The notes beneath the pieces are model-generated. The model had not been told where the DNA came from. It did no database searches and was given only the letters and a program-made list of their open reading frames with translations. The position numbers were made by a program, and so were the translations under genes. From Salsipaludibacter sp963735045 (GTDB lineage Bacteria > Actinomycetota > Nitriliruptoria > Nitriliruptorales > Nitriliruptoraceae), in contig CAVTIZ010000001.1 in assembly GCA_963735045.1 (NCBI GenBank), positions 434,001 to 498,000 of the forward strand: a stretch of DNA of 64,000 nucleotides, read 5' to 3'. Shown here one piece after another: positions 42,429-50,264 of this stretch; position 1 is the first letter of the stretch; every line of letters starts with the position of its first letter.

Positions 42429-43249
42429 CCGCCACGCCGGCCACCCACGACCACACCACCACCGGGAGCGCCGGATCCGGCGCCCGAGCCGGCCGCCGAC
42501 CCGGGCTGGGGGGGCTGGTCACGCTGGTGGTGCACCTGGTCCGGGCGCGCCTGCGCGGGTGGCGACTGCTGGGCGCTGCCGCGCTGGTCCTCGCCCAACC
42601 CGCCGTGCAGGTGCTGGCGGCGCTGGCCGACCCGCCGACCAGTCGCACGGCGGCCGCCGACATGCTGTTGCAGGTCGTGGCCGGCTCGGGGGTGTTGGTG
42701 GCCACGGCCATGGTGCTCCTGGCCGCCTCCACGCTGCGCGACGAGCGCGACGACGAGACCCTGCCGTGGCTGGTGCTGACTCCGGTCCCGCGGTGGCAGG
42801 TCGCGGCCGCCACCACCATCGCGGCAGTCACCGCCTGCCTGGCGCTGGCCGCCGTGTCCACCGTCGGGCTCACCATCGCCGGGCTGCTCAGCGGCGCCGG
42901 GTTCGCCGGCGCCTCGACCTGGCCGTTCACGGTCGTGGCCGCGGTGGGCTACGGATCGGTCGGGGCCGCCGTGGGCTTCCTCGCCCCACGCGGCCTGATG
43001 GTGATGCTGGCCTACGTCTACGTCTGGGAGGGCGCCATCGGGTCGCTGGTGCCCGTGGCCGGCAACACCTCGATCTGGCGCATCAGCCTGTCGGCGTGGG
43101 GGTCGTTCGTGGAACTGCCCCGGATCGCCCGCGACATCGTCGCGCCGGTCACCGTCGGGGCCGGGGGGGCGGCCGTGAAGGTGCTGGGCGCCGCCGTGGT
43201 CGCGACCGTCCTGCTGTGGGTGGTCCTGCGTCGGCGCGACCTGGTGTGA
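42425..43249 (+). CDS. ABC-2-type transporter permease (second pair)
   Basis: The 274-residue protein has about six helices, with TLRDERDDETLPWLVLTPVP followed by RWQVAAATTIAAVTAC as the ABC-2-like segment and a YVYVWEGAIGSLVPVAGNTS loop. It overlaps the ATPase before it by 4 bases (ATGA) and ends the four-gene operon. The presence of two ATPase-permease pairs suggests one heteromeric exporter or two related ones. No substrate-specific neighbour is seen. Confidence 0.85.
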   Translation: MTATPATHDHTTTGSAGSGARAGRRPGLGGLVTLVVHLVRARLRGWRLLGAAALVLAQPAVQVLAALADPPTSRTAAADMLLQVVAGSGVLVATAMVLLAASTLRDERDDETLPWLVLTPVPRWQVAAATTIAAVTACLALAAVSTVGLTIAGLLSGAGFAGASTWPFTVVAAVGYGSVGAAVGFLAPRGLMVMLAYVYVWEGAIGSLVPVAGNTSIWRISLSAWGSFVELPRIARDIVAPVTVGAGGAAVKVLGAAVVATVLLWVVLRRRDLV

Positions 43250-43286
43250 CCCGCACGTGGGCCACGTCGAGTGGGCGGTTCTCGGA

Positions 43287-43805
43287 TCAGGCCTGGAAGC
43301 CGAACCCGCTGCGATCGGCGCCCTCACGAGGATCCCATTCGCGGTGCTCCATCCCCTTGTCGGCCTGGGCCGAACGGAACTCGGCCAGGGCCGACGCCAC
43401 GTCGCCGTCGGCCAGCGCGAGGATCTGCGCGGCGAGGATGGCCGCGTTCTTGGCGTTGTCGATGCCCACCGTGGCCACGGGCACGCCCGGCGGCATCTGC
43501 ACGATCGAGTACAACGCGTCCGCACCGCCGAGGTGGTCGGACAGGCACGGCACCCCGACGACCGGCAGCGCGGTGTGGGCCGCGACGACACCGGGGAGGT
43601 GCGCGGCACGACCGGCCCCCGCGATCAGGACGCGGTAGCCGGCGTCGGCGGCGCCGGCGGCCCACTCCGACACCTTCGTCGGGTTCCGGTGGGCCGACAT
43701 CACGTCCAGCGTGTAGGAGATGCCGAACTCCTCGAGCATCCGACCGGCCCGCTCCATGACGGGCAGGTCGGTCTTGGAGCCCATGACGATGCCGACGAGT
43801 GCCAT
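43287..43805 (-). CDS. purE: N5-carboxyaminoimidazole ribonucleotide mutase
   Basis: PurE rearranges N5-CAIR to CAIR in purine synthesis. The 172-residue product begins MALVGIVMGSKTDLPVMERA, the family start, and has DVMSAHRNPTKVSEWA (catalytic His), LIAGAGRAAHLPGVVAAHTA and the LSDHLGGADALYSIVQMPPG segment. AAGGA lies 8 bases before the ATG. No purK is adjacent in this window. It is separated from purC by the ABC operon and DUF998 on the plus strand. Confidence 0.96.
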   Translation of the reverse strand: MALVGIVMGSKTDLPVMERAGRMLEEFGISYTLDVMSAHRNPTKVSEWAAGAADAGYRVLIAGAGRAAHLPGVVAAHTALPVVGVPCLSDHLGGADALYSIVQMPPGVPVATVGIDNAKNAAILAAQILALADGDVASALAEFRSAQADKGMEHREWDPREGADRSGFGFQA

Positions 43806-44219
43806 GCGGGGTGTCCTTGGTCGGGTGCTGGTGGGGGACCGCGGTGGGGGCGCGATCGGTGGGGGGTTGAGGCGTTCGCCCGTCGAGGCTAGTTGCCACC
43901 GGCGGCTCGCCGTCGCGCCCCTGCGCGCAGGCCACGCAGCCGATCGCACACCCGACCCGGCGTCTCGACCCGGGGTGCCGTTCCGGGGTGCCGTTCCGGG
44001 GTGCCGTCCCGGCGCCGGTCTCGCGCCGCGGGACGGGTGGCGGTCGGCGGGTGGACCAGACCGTCCCCACGGCATGACCCGGGCGATCGCGGCGTTCGCG
44101 GAGTGCGCCACGCGATCACGTGTGGCGCCCGGACACGGCAGACTCACGTCCGGGAGTCGCGGTGCGTTGGCCGGGCGAGGCGCGATGCCCGACACCACGC
44201 CCGGAGGGAACGACCCACC
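43806..44219. other. divergent intergenic region purE / EamA
   Basis: This 414-bp gap has no convincing gene. It holds three 13-bp repeats (GGGGTGCCGTTCC, two exact and one variant, at 43972-44010) and an inverted repeat GCGCCAC ... GTGGCGC (44105-44128, 10-base centre) about 90 bases ahead of the EamA start, a possible operator. Confidence 0.5.
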
Positions 44220-45197
44220 ATGAGCCAGGCCGCGACACCCCGCCAGGGCCCCCTCGCCGATCCGACGACCCCCGACCGCGCCGCCCGGGGCGGCGGGCCG
44301 GGAGCTTCCTCGGACGGCGTGACGCGGTCGGACCGCGACCCGTTCGAACTGCTCGACTGGGTGCTGCTCGGCGTCCTGTCGCTGGTGTGGGGGTCGTCGT
44401 TCCTGTTGATGGCGGTCGGGCTGGAGTCCCTGCAACCCGGGGTCATCACCTGGCTGCGCGTCGGATCCGGGGCGTTGGCCCTCGCGTTGGTCCCCGGCCG
44501 GCGCGCGCCGGTGTCGCGCTCCGACGCCCTGGCGATGGCCCGGCTGGCACTGGTGTGGGTGGTGGTGCCGTTCACGCTGTTCCCGTTGGCCGAGCAGCAC
44601 GTCAACTCGGCCGTGGCCGGCATCCTCAACGGGGCGACCCCCATCTGGGCCGCCGTCATCGGCACCGTCTGGTTCGGTCGGCCGGCTCGTGGGACCCAAC
44701 GGATCGGGCTGGTGGTGGGGTTCGTCGGGATGGTGCTGGTCAGCGTCAGCAGTTCGTCGTCGGGCGGGGACTCGGCCGCCCTCGGGGTCGTGCTGATCCT
44801 GGTCGCGACCATGCTCTACGGGTGGTCGGTCCACCTGCTCGGCCCGTTGCAACGACGGCTGGGAGCCGTCCCGGTCGCGCGGCGGACGCTGGCCTACGCG
44901 ACGGTGGCGACCACCCCCTTCGGGCTGTGGGGACTCGGTGACAGCACCTTCGAACTGGTCCCGGTGGTGGCGGTGCTGGTGCTGGGCGTCGTCGGCACCG
45001 GGCTGGCCTTCGTGCTGATGTCGGAGTTGACCGGACGGGTCGGCGGCTCCCGGGCCTCGTTCGTCACCTACCTGATCCCGGTGGTCGCCGTGGGGCTGGG
45101 CATGGCCGTCCTGGGTGACGAGGTCCACCCCGCCGCACTGGTCGGGGTCGGGCTGGTCATCGCCGGCGCCGTGGCCGCGTCCCGCCGCGAGGCCTGA
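44220..45197 (+). CDS. EamA-family transporter
   Basis: The 325-residue protein has a hydrophilic N-terminus of about 45 residues and then ten helices forming two EamA repeats: VLSLVWGSSFLLMAVGLESL, LAEQHVNSAVAGILNGATPI, WAAVIGTVWFG and, in the second repeat, GSRASFVTYLIPVVAVGLG. Such proteins export metabolites or drugs; no substrate is evident. GGAGG precedes the ATG but at the long distance of 12-13 bases. It is unrelated in sequence to the RarD gene beyond the shared fold. Confidence 0.9.
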   Translation: MSQAATPRQGPLADPTTPDRAARGGGPGASSDGVTRSDRDPFELLDWVLLGVLSLVWGSSFLLMAVGLESLQPGVITWLRVGSGALALALVPGRRAPVSRSDALAMARLALVWVVVPFTLFPLAEQHVNSAVAGILNGATPIWAAVIGTVWFGRPARGTQRIGLVVGFVGMVLVSVSSSSSGGDSAALGVVLILVATMLYGWSVHLLGPLQRRLGAVPVARRTLAYATVATTPFGLWGLGDSTFELVPVVAVLVLGVVGTGLAFVLMSELTGRVGGSRASFVTYLIPVVAVGLGMAVLGDEVHPAALVGVGLVIAGAVAASRREA

Positions 45198-45266
45198 CCC
45201 CACGGCGCGGGGCCGGGGTGACCGCGCGACGTACGATGGGCAGGCGTCCGAGACCGCGAGCCGTCC

Positions 45267-45770
45267 GTGTCCGACACCTCCACCCCGACCTCCCGTCCCC
45301 CCTCGTCGCCGAGGGGGTCCGACCACGTCGTGGATGGCACCCCCAATGACGACCGGGACGGCACCCGGGCCGACATCCGGGACGGCATCCAAGACGGGGG
45401 CGCCGCGGTGGTGCCGCGGGCCCACGACAGCGGACTCGATCGCCTCGCCCGGCGTGTGCTGGGGCTGCGTGACGCCGAGCCGCGGGCGCTGATGGACCTG
45501 CAGGGCTCACTGGTCCTGTCGGCGGTGCGCTGCCTGATCACGTACGTGGCGATCCCGGTGCTGCTGCCCGCGATCGCATGGGCCGGGGTGGTGGCACGCC
45601 CGGTCGGGTTGGTGCTGGCCGTCCTCGCGGTGGCGATGTCGATCCGCAGCCTTCGTCGGGTGTGGCAGGCCAACTGGACGTACCGCTGGGCCTACACCGC
45701 CTTCGTCGCGGTCGTCGTCGGGCTGTTGTGCGTGTCGATCGTCCTGGACGTCCGCTTCTTCCTGACCTGA
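45267..45770 (+). CDS. membrane protein of unknown function
   Basis: The 167-residue protein has a charged N-terminal half (about 80 residues, rich in Asp/Arg and Ser/Pro) followed by three hydrophobic segments, including CLITYVAIPVLLPAIAWAGV and FVAVVVGLLCVSIVLDVRFF. The cytoplasmic part contains RLARRVLGLRDAEPRALMDL. A -10 candidate TACGAT (45232-45237) lies 29 bases before the GTG. No family is recognised. Confidence 0.65.
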   Translation: MSDTSTPTSRPPSSPRGSDHVVDGTPNDDRDGTRADIRDGIQDGGAAVVPRAHDSGLDRLARRVLGLRDAEPRALMDLQGSLVLSAVRCLITYVAIPVLLPAIAWAGVVARPVGLVLAVLAVAMSIRSLRRVWQANWTYRWAYTAFVAVVVGLLCVSIVLDVRFFLT

Positions 45771-45781
45771 GCCGGACCTCC

Positions 45782-46327
45782 TCACCGTCCGGTGGAGGCA
45801 TCCACCTCCTCGACGAACGCCGCCACCTCGGCCGGCGTGGTCAACACGACGACGTCGGCGTGGGACCACGCCGGGTCCGACGGGGCGTCCACCGCCTCCT
45901 GGTGGCGACGCTCGAAGGTGGTCCAGGCCCACAGCACCACGTTGTCCTCGGGCTCGCGTCGCGCCAGGTTCCGGAGCTCCTCGCGGTTGCCGTTCCACAG
46001 CTCCCGACGGAGCGCGCCTCGACGGATCGTGCGCCACAGCAGCCGGCGCATCACCAGCGCCTTCGGCAGGTCGAGGACCACCAGGGTGTCGGCCCGCGCC
46101 CGGACGACCGGGACGGCATCGCCGTAGTTCCCGTCGACCACCCAGCCGTCCCCCGCCGTCGCGGCCGCCACGGCGGCCCGGAACTGCTCCGTGGGCGCCT
46201 GCTGCCAGTCGGGGAGGTGGAACAGGGCGTCGAGCTCGACGTGGGGCACCCCCAACCGGTCGGCCAGCTCGGCGGCGAGGGTGGTCTTGCCACTGCCCGA
46301 CGACCCGTGCACGACCACTCGCCTCAT
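45782..46327 (-). CDS. P-loop NTPase, adenylate-kinase-like (topology-modulation type)
   Basis: The 181-residue protein has Walker A GSSGSGKTT at residues 9-17, then GVPHVELDALFHLPDWQQAP and WVVDGNYGDAVPVVRARADT, a pattern common to small adenylate-kinase-like or FlaR/topology-modulation proteins. RRELWNGNREELRNLARREP is the lid-like basic region. The acceptor is unknown. Its ATG overlaps the methyltransferase stop by 4 bases, placing it last in the purD operon. Confidence 0.8.
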   Translation of the reverse strand: MRRVVVHGSSGSGKTTLAAELADRLGVPHVELDALFHLPDWQQAPTEQFRAAVAAATAGDGWVVDGNYGDAVPVVRARADTLVVLDLPKALVMRRLLWRTIRRGALRRELWNGNREELRNLARREPEDNVVLWAWTTFERRHQEAVDAPSDPAWSHADVVVLTTPAEVAAFVEEVDASTGR

Positions 46328-47160
46328 CCCGGCGCCGGCCCGGGTCGTCGACCGACCACGTGGACCAGGGGCGCGACGCCACGGAAGGGGTCGCGGGCGC
46401 CCAGCCGGACCTCCACCGCCAGCAACGCCTCCCGGTCGGCCGGCTCGGTGGGACCCGGGTCGTCCGGATCGTGGTCGTCGACCGCGACCCGGACGCCGAA
46501 CCACGCGACGTCGACCAGGCCGTGCTCGCCCATCCCGGCGACCAGGTCCTCGACCCGGTCGGCATGGCACGCCGCCCCGAGCTCGTTGGTGTAGGCCACC
46601 CGGCGACCGTCGCCGGCGGCGGCGACCACCTCGTCCAGCGCCGCCCGGGCCGCGGTCCAGTCGCCCCGACGGGCTGGTCGAAACGGCACTGCGGCGGCGT
46701 TGCGCGTCAGGATCGAGGCCCACCCGTCCGGGCGGACCCGACCGACCACCGCAGCGACGGCAGCAGCCGGGTCGGCCAGGTACATCAGCACGCCGTGGCA
46801 CAGGACCAGGTCGGCGTCCCCGGCGGCGACGTCGAGCGAGGCCACGTCCCCGGCCACGACGTCCACTCGATCGGCGACCACGGGCGACTCGTCGCCCAGG
46901 GCGGCTCGGCAGGCCGCGCGCATGGACGGGTCCGGGTCCAGGGCCGTGACCGTCCACCCCTCGCGTGCCAGCGCGATCGCCTGGGTGCCCTGCCCGGCCC
47001 CGACGTCCAGGGCGTGGCCGACCCGGCCCCCCACCACGGAACGCACCTGTGCCCGGACCACCTCCTGGCGGACCACGTTGCGCAGCGACCGGGTGCGGTC
47101 GCACCACACCCGGGCGTGCGCCCAGGACCCTGCGCCGGCGTGGTCGGGATGCGGCGCCAC
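46324..47160 (-). CDS. class I SAM-dependent methyltransferase
   Basis: The 278-residue protein has the SAM-binding motif HALDVGAGQGTQAIALA at about residues 48-64, the acidic residue of motif II in VTALDPDPSM, motif III DVVAGDVASL and DADLVLCHGVLMYLADP. It belongs to the Methyltransf_11/25 group. The C-terminal part resembles CmoM/SmtA-like proteins (VAWFGVRVAVDDHDP), but that is tentative. The GTG lies only 2 bases after the purD stop. Confidence 0.85.
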   Translation of the reverse strand: MAPHPDHAGAGSWAHARVWCDRTRSLRNVVRQEVVRAQVRSVVGGRVGHALDVGAGQGTQAIALAREGWTVTALDPDPSMRAACRAALGDESPVVADRVDVVAGDVASLDVAAGDADLVLCHGVLMYLADPAAAVAAVVGRVRPDGWASILTRNAAAVPFRPARRGDWTAARAALDEVVAAAGDGRRVAYTNELGAACHADRVEDLVAGMGEHGLVDVAWFGVRVAVDDHDPDDPGPTEPADREALLAVEVRLGARDPFRGVAPLVHVVGRRPGPAPG

Positions 47161-47162
47161 GG

Positions 47163-48440
47163 TCAGATCCCGGCGGCGATGTCGTGACGACGCTGGACGC
47201 CGGCGAAGTCGATGGTGGCGGCGGCGGCGTAGGCGGCCGTCCGGGCCGTGGCGACGTCGGGTCCCCGTGCGACGACGTCCAGCACACGCCCACCGGCGGT
47301 GACCAGGGTCCCGTCGTCGCTTCGGGCCGTCCCGGCGTGGACCACGTGGACATCGTCGCGGTCGGCCAGCGCCTCGACACCCGTCACGGGTCGTCCCGTG
47401 AGGTAGGAGCCGGGGTAGCCCCCCGAGGCCAGCACCACGGTCACCGCGGCGCGGTCGTCCCAGGTCACGACCTGGTCGGCCACCGACCCCACGGCCGACG
47501 CCCACAGCAGGTCCCCGAGGTCGGAGGTCAGTCGTGGCAGGATGACCTGGGTCTCGGGGTCGCCGAAGCGCGCGTTGAACTCGATCAGCCGTGGCCCGTC
47601 GTCGGTGTCGGCGAGGCCGGCGTAGAGCAGCCCGCGGAACGGGGTTCCCCGGTCGGCCATGACCCGCAGCACGGGCCGGAACACCAGGTCGAGCAGGTCG
47701 CGGACGGCCGGATCGTCGAGCCCGAAACCGGGCACCGGGCTGACGGCCCCCATGCCTCCCGTGTTGGGTCCCTCGTCGCCGTCCCGGGCGCGCTTGTAGT
47801 CGCGCGCCGGGGCGAGCAGGGTGACGTCGGTGCCGTCACACACGCCGAACACGGATCGCTCCGGCCCGTCGAGGAACTCCTCGATGACGACGTTGGCGCC
47901 GGCGTCACCGAAGACCCGGTGCACCAGGGCGTCGTCCACGGCCGACCGGGCCTCGACCAGGTCCGCACAGATCCGCACGCCCTTGCCGGCCGCCAGCCCG
48001 TCGGCCTTGACCACGTACGGGCCACCGAAGCGGTCGAGCGCCTGGTAGGCCACGTTTCGGTCGGACGTGGCGACGTGGCCCGCCGACGGGGCCCCGGCCT
48101 CGGCCATGATGCCGCGGGCGAACGACTTGGACCCCTCCAGACGTGCCGCGGCCGCCGAGGGACCGAACACCGGCAGGTCCCGGTCGCGCAGGTCATCGGC
48201 GACCCCGGCCACCAGCGGTGCCTCCGGTCCCACGACCACCAGGTCCACGGCCCGCTGCGATGCCAGCTCGGCCACGGCCGCACCGTCGGTCGGGTCGACG
48301 TCGTGGGTGGGACCGAGGTCGGCCAGGCCCGGGTTGCCCGGGGCCGACTCGACGGTGTCCACCGAGGCGGCGTCGGCGAGCGCCAACCCCAGGGAGTGCT
48401 CCCGACCACCGCCGCCCAGCACCAGCACACGCCTGCCCAT
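47163..48440 (-). CDS. purD: phosphoribosylamine-glycine ligase
   Basis: PurD attaches glycine to phosphoribosylamine using ATP. The 425-residue ATP-grasp enzyme starts MGRRVLVLGGGGREHSLGLA and contains LVVVGPEAPLVAGVADDLRD, FGPSAAAARLEGSKSFARGI, VIEEFLDGPERSVFGVCDGT, the NTGGMGAVSPVPGFG loop and FNARFGDPETQVILPRL. A -10 candidate TAGGCT (minus, 48481-48476) lies about 36 bases upstream of the start codon. It heads an operon with the methyltransferase and the P-loop NTPase. Confidence 0.96.
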   Translation of the reverse strand: MGRRVLVLGGGGREHSLGLALADAASVDTVESAPGNPGLADLGPTHDVDPTDGAAVAELASQRAVDLVVVGPEAPLVAGVADDLRDRDLPVFGPSAAAARLEGSKSFARGIMAEAGAPSAGHVATSDRNVAYQALDRFGGPYVVKADGLAAGKGVRICADLVEARSAVDDALVHRVFGDAGANVVIEEFLDGPERSVFGVCDGTDVTLLAPARDYKRARDGDEGPNTGGMGAVSPVPGFGLDDPAVRDLLDLVFRPVLRVMADRGTPFRGLLYAGLADTDDGPRLIEFNARFGDPETQVILPRLTSDLGDLLWASAVGSVADQVVTWDDRAAVTVVLASGGYPGSYLTGRPVTGVEALADRDDVHVVHAGTARSDDGTLVTAGGRVLDVVARGPDVATARTAAYAAAATIDFAGVQRRHDIAAGI

Positions 48441-48522
48441 CCATCACCCCGTCGTCGCGAACCCGGACGGTGGCAGCCTAGGTCCGCAGCCGAGGTCCCC
48501 CCACCACCTCCCCACGACCTCC

Positions 48523-48570
48523 CCACCGTGGGCGAACCGACCGGTTTCCCGGCAGGAACGCCCACGGTGG
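48523..48570. repeat. inverted-repeat copy of the dispersed element
   Basis: CCACCGTGGGCG (48523-48534) and its exact complement CGCCCACGGTGG (48559-48570) enclose 24 bases including ACCGGTTTCCCGGC. The layout GTGGGCG, five bases, ACCGGTTTCCCGGC, AGGAAC follows the arrangement of the 38817-39130 units without gaps. It sits between the divergent purD and VOC genes and could form a cruciform or RNA hairpin. Confidence 0.65.
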
Positions 48571-48645
48571 CGTTGGGGGGTGCGTCGGGGGGCGGATGGA
48601 CCTAGCGTGGGGAGGGACGATCGCCGCGAACCCCGGAGGACGACG

Positions 48646-49110
48646 ATGCCAGTGGACGATCCGCAGATCGGCGTGGTGGCGTCGTTGACCGTCAGCCCGT
48701 GCGCGGAGGCCATCGACTTCTACGTCGAGGCCTTCGGCGCGACCGAGCAGGGCCACCGGATGGAGATGCCCGACGGCACCGTGGCACACGCCGAGATCGA
48801 ACTGCTCGGCACGCGCATCATGCTCGGTGACGACTGGCCGGACGGGCCGACGGTGTCCCCGAGCGCGCTGGACGGGGCCTCCACCTCGGCGCTGTTCATC
48901 TACACCGACGACGTCGACGCGTTGTGGGACCGCGCGGTCGCGGCGGGGGCGGAGGTCGTCTACCCGTTGGAGCTGCAGTTCTACGGGGACCGGGCGGGGC
49001 GGCTCCGCGATCCGTTCGGCCACACGTGGGGACTCGGCCAGCACGTCGAGGACGTGTCCGCCGAGGAGATGGCCGCCCGCGCCGACGCCTGGACCGACGA
49101 CAACGGCTGA
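48646..49110 (+). CDS. VOC-family protein (PhnB/glyoxalase-like)
   Basis: The 154-residue protein is one VOC domain of the PhnB-like type: VVASLTVSPCAEAIDFYVEA, FGATEQGHRMEMPDGTVAHA, EIELLGTRIMLGDDWPD, then FIYTDDVDALWDRAVAAGAE and LQFYGDRAGRLRDPFGHTWG. Such proteins bind metals and act on varied small molecules or confer resistance; no substrate can be given. A -10 candidate TAGCGT (48603-48608) and GGAGGA before the ATG support the start. Confidence 0.88.
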   Translation: MPVDDPQIGVVASLTVSPCAEAIDFYVEAFGATEQGHRMEMPDGTVAHAEIELLGTRIMLGDDWPDGPTVSPSALDGASTSALFIYTDDVDALWDRAVAAGAEVVYPLELQFYGDRAGRLRDPFGHTWGLGQHVEDVSAEEMAARADAWTDDNG

Positions 49111-49175
49111 CGGCGACGCCCGGGTCGGACCCGTCGCGACCCCCGGGCAGTCGGCGATGGCCCGCCCCGGCCGCG

Positions 49176-49988
49176 TCACGGTGCGGCCCGGCCCTCCCCG
49201 GTCGGTGAGGTCGCGAGCACGACGTGGTGGCGGGCCGCACCGGACAACACGTCGATGATGGTCGCCGGTGACCGGGTCTCGGTCAGCCGGACGGCGAGCA
49301 ACCCGGTCGAGGCGACGACGCCCGGCGCCAGCACGTCGTGGCCAAGCCGGGCGACCCCCTGGTCGCGGCCGGCGATCCTGGCCGCGACGGCGGCGGGGTC
49401 GGCGACCGCGAGCTCGCAGGCCAACGCCCACGCCGATGCCCGTGCACGGGCGATGCTGAAGTTGACCACCGCGCGGTCGACGGGGCCCCCGACGTCGTCG
49501 ACGAAGCGGTAGAACGGCGAGATCCGGTTCAGCTCGTCCTGCACGGTCCGCACCAGCCCGGCCAGGACTTGGTTGATCTGGTCGAAGTCGCTCCGGAGCG
49601 CGGTGATGGCGTCGCCCGGCGCGACCTGCGCGGAGGCGATCCCCAGGTCCAGGTTGATGTGGGCGTTCATCCCGAGCAGCAGGTGCTGGAGCACGGTCGG
49701 GCGCCACTGCTGCGCAGCCGCGAAGGCGACCGCCCACGCCACCGTCGGCTCCCCTCCGGTGTCATGGGCGCACCACGCGTCGACGTAGCGACGCGCGAAC
49801 ACGCAGGTCAGCTCCGCCAGGCGATCCGGGGTGTCGAACGTGCCGTCCTGCAGGCCCCGGCGGACCACCCCGGTCACGCCCAGGTACATCGCCGCGAAGT
49901 ACCCGATGGCGCTGTCGCGCTCGCGAGACGCGTCCACGATCGCACGCATGTCCGTCGCGATCGCGTCGACCTCCACGATCCCCGCCAC
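49176..49988 (-). CDS. DUF5995 family protein
   Basis: The 270-residue, mostly helical protein matches the DUF5995 pattern: GYFAAMYLGVTGVVRRGLQD, VFARRYVDAWCAHD, WAVAFAAAQQWRPTVLQHLL with LGMNAHINLDLGIA, and RAVVNFSIARARASAWALAC. The conserved GMNAHIN block is the strongest signature. Function is unknown. The GTG at 49988 lacks a clear ribosome site, and a nearby GTG (EVDAIATDM) could be used instead. A TAGGGT box (minus, 50030-50025) lies 36 bases ahead. Confidence 0.78.
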   Translation of the reverse strand: MAGIVEVDAIATDMRAIVDASRERDSAIGYFAAMYLGVTGVVRRGLQDGTFDTPDRLAELTCVFARRYVDAWCAHDTGGEPTVAWAVAFAAAQQWRPTVLQHLLLGMNAHINLDLGIASAQVAPGDAITALRSDFDQINQVLAGLVRTVQDELNRISPFYRFVDDVGGPVDRAVVNFSIARARASAWALACELAVADPAAVAARIAGRDQGVARLGHDVLAPGVVASTGLLAVRLTETRSPATIIDVLSGAARHHVVLATSPTGEGRAAP

Positions 49989-50100
49989 GCCCAGCCCGTT
50001 CCGCTCGCCGGCAGCACGCGCCCGACCCTAGTCCGACCTGCCCACCCCACGTCGGCGGCATCGAGTGCCCACGGGTCGGGGTCGCCCACGGGGTGCGGGA

Positions 50101-50264
50101 CGTTTCTGAGCGCAGCGAAGAACTCCAACCCACCCGGACGTCGCCTCTGCGTAGGAGTGGGGCGGTCTACGGGTGGGCGGGACGTTTCTGAGCGCAGCGA
50201 AGAACTCCAACCCACCCGGACGTCGCCTCTGCGTAGGAGTGGGGCGGTCTACGGGTGGGCGGGG
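50101..50264. repeat. 82-bp perfect tandem repeat overlapping purA 3' end
   Basis: Two copies (50101-50182 and 50183-50264) are essentially identical, starting CGTTTCTGAGCGCAGCGAAG and ending with GGGTGGGCGG. The second copy contains the purA stop codon (50249-50251) and the last four purA codons, so the duplication includes the gene's 3' end. It lies in the 260-bp gap upstream of the DUF5995 gene (49989-50248). Confidence 0.9.

Noticed and set aside
41708..43609. A 633-codon minus-strand open frame
   Set aside because: It is antisense to the second ABC pair and purE overlaps another frame; it has no domain signature.
49874..50215. Small minus-strand frames over the 82-bp repeat that encode FFAALRNV-like peptide
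   Set aside because: They are translations of the repeat itself, with no start signal or independent conservation evidence.
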